A DNA stretch of 30,133 nucleotides from Fragilaria crotonensis. Lineage: Eukaryota > Bacillariophyta > Fragilariophyceae > Fragilariales > Fragilariaceae. The DNA is taken from assembly GCA_022925895.1 (NCBI GenBank), contig JAKSYS010000725.1:1-30133 (forward strand), given 5' to 3'. Under the pieces are notes generated by a model. The model worked only from the letters and a program-made list of their open reading frames with translations, was not told where the DNA came from and did not search any database. Below, one piece after another: positions 28,968 to 30,133 of the stretch; the first letter of the stretch is position 1, and each line of letters begins with the position of its first letter. The position numbers were made by a program, and so were the translations under genes.

Positions 28968-29947
28968 ATGTCGAATCTCATTCACCCTCAACATTGTTGT
29001 TCGGGGAATAACCAACGAAAAGTCTTTTGGAGCTTGTGACAAGACAGATCCTCCAAAAATTGCACTCTGGGCATCCCTCCTCACCGTTGCCGTGATGTCT
29101 ATATCCAAGACATTGATATTGGCATTTGCTTGAGGTTGTGTCGTAACTACCGTAACGAGTGGTATGTTCCCCTGGGCAAGGGCCAACAGCATCCTTAGGT
29201 AGGCAGAATGTGTCACTGCGGCAATGTGACCCCCATCATTCTTGCCGCTGTCGCGAAATGGAGTCACCATGGCGGAAAGTGCAGCCGAACAACGTTTCAA
29301 ACATCTCGGCACGATTCTCCTGCCGGGGTCTCTCATCGATACGTCCCATCGACCATTGCCCATAGATCTCGAGTGCTTGTGGTCGAGGTTCTTTCTGGCC
29401 TTCTGCCGCTGGACCAAAATCAATCTCAGCCAGGTCAGGAGAAGCTGCGTTTGTGGACGATGCTTGAATTGAGAAGCAGCAATTTGAGCCGTTTGTTGGG
29501 CTCGCAAGAGTGGAGAATGATAGATTTGGTGAGAGGCTGTTGACTCCGACTTAGGACTGCAAGTCGTTCCGCCATCAGAACACCATTATTGTTGAGAGGA
29601 GGATCTACCCGACTCCCTTGTACAATGTGAAGTCGGTTGTTCTCGGTCTGACCATGTCGACATAGGTATAATCGAACCACGTCCTTCGGTTTCGGAGGGA
29701 GATCCAGCAAACAATCGGCGATACTTTGGTCTAGGGCTTCAACTGGATTATTCCACAAGACGCTACTGGCTGCAACTCCGCAACTTTGTAGAAGAGCTCG
29801 GCGATGATTCCGATCCGCGTATTCATCTTTGCGGGAAGCATGTACTACCAACAACCGCGAGTGTACTCCACACAATGGTTGGTACGCAGACGAGTCATGA
29901 AGGACAATCAACCACAAGAGAATGGAAGGCGTTGCCGATCCACGCAT
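28944..29947 (-). pseudogene. Histidine phosphatase (phosphoglycerate mutase-like), probably thylakoid-lumen targeted; frame breaks
   Basis: The ATG at 29947 is preferred; a TTG-initiated extension exists. It gives MRGSATPSILLWLIVLHDSS followed by AYQP, a plastid-import-like motif with Tyr for Phe. Residues 47-72 then read RNHRRALLQSCGVAASS up to VEALD, a twin-arginine, hydrophobic, AxA-like layout of thylakoid-lumen transit signals. The catalytic RHG motif is at residues 97-99 (LYLCRHGQTENNRLH), with DPPLNNNGVLMAERLAVL. After a frame change near 29490 come RAQQTAQIAAS, then in another frame LAEIDFGPAAEGQ and IYGQWSMGRIDERP. The second catalytic His is in AAVTHSAYLRMLLALAQGN. Substrate unknown. 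Its 3' end overlaps the transporter by 24 bases. Confidence 0.8.
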
Positions 29948-30133
29948 GATGGAATGTTGCAAAGGTACTACCGTGCCAGGTTCGGAGATTGAACAGGGTC
30001 AATGGCGTGCGAAAATGTAGATGTGGACGCCACCTGGCGACTGGAAACTGGAATACTTCTTGCTTCTGCCCCATGTTGTCGGTTTTTAGTAGTTGTTTGT
30101 TTGCATTTGATCTGGTTTTCCTTGACTTTTTCG
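29948..30133. other. Upstream region of the histidine phosphatase gene
   Basis: Short spacer to the window edge, presumably promoter and 5' UTR of the minus-strand phosphatase. No other feature was seen. Confidence 0.35.

Overview
The window looks like nuclear DNA of a photosynthetic stramenopile, most likely a diatom. Several predicted proteins begin with a signal peptide followed by a phenylalanine-containing ASAFAP-type motif, the marker of import into a complex red plastid (AFFASAP, SAFSSP, CAFAPV, NAFSAP, SSAYQP). Introns are few and begin GTACG, GTATG or GTAAG. There are two ferredoxin-dependent bilin reductase genes and a Ty1/copia-type retroelement. No ribosomal RNA or tRNA gene was recognised, and nothing looks bacterial. 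The species cannot be named from the sequence.

Layout. Positions 1-7.5 kb hold a decayed minus-strand retroelement block. Its gag zinc knuckle and aspartic protease are clear (1-2188). Upstream of gag lies about 5 kb of unrecognised coding-like sequence in the same direction, ending in an acidic ORF with a long poly-Glu tract. A quinone oxidoreductase gene with one intron follows (8163-9497, plus). Next is a 3.4 kb gene-poor stretch, then two bilin reductase paralogues arranged tail to tail (12895-13974 plus; 14191-15211 minus, frameshifted). A GTAC-rich 825-bp tandem duplication fills 15527-17176. TIM44 (17756-18930, plus) and a small plastid-targeted protein of unknown function (19084-19598, minus) come next. 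Two non-autonomous hAT elements with perfect 8-bp target duplications lie at 19732-20425 and 20504-21073. They are followed by a methyltransferase (21373-22583), a long inverted repeat (22710-23495), a FAD oxidoreductase (24095-25527), a plastid RRM protein (25577-26414, minus), a J-domain protein (26812-27408), a plastid BASS-type transporter (27657-28967) and a probable thylakoid-lumen histidine phosphatase (28944-29947, minus).

The genes do not form one pathway. They look like ordinary single-gene nuclear loci; six are probably plastid-directed and two or three mitochondrial. The striking general feature is damage. TIM44, the methyltransferase, the FAD oxidoreductase, the RRM protein, the transporter, the phosphatase and one bilin reductase each need frame changes of one or two bases to read through, while three neighbours (quinone oxidoreductase, first bilin reductase, J-domain protein) are intact. 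Because TIM44 is normally essential, uncorrected sequencing indels are at least as likely as real pseudogenes. Coordinates of broken genes below are therefore outer bounds of homology, not clean reading frames.
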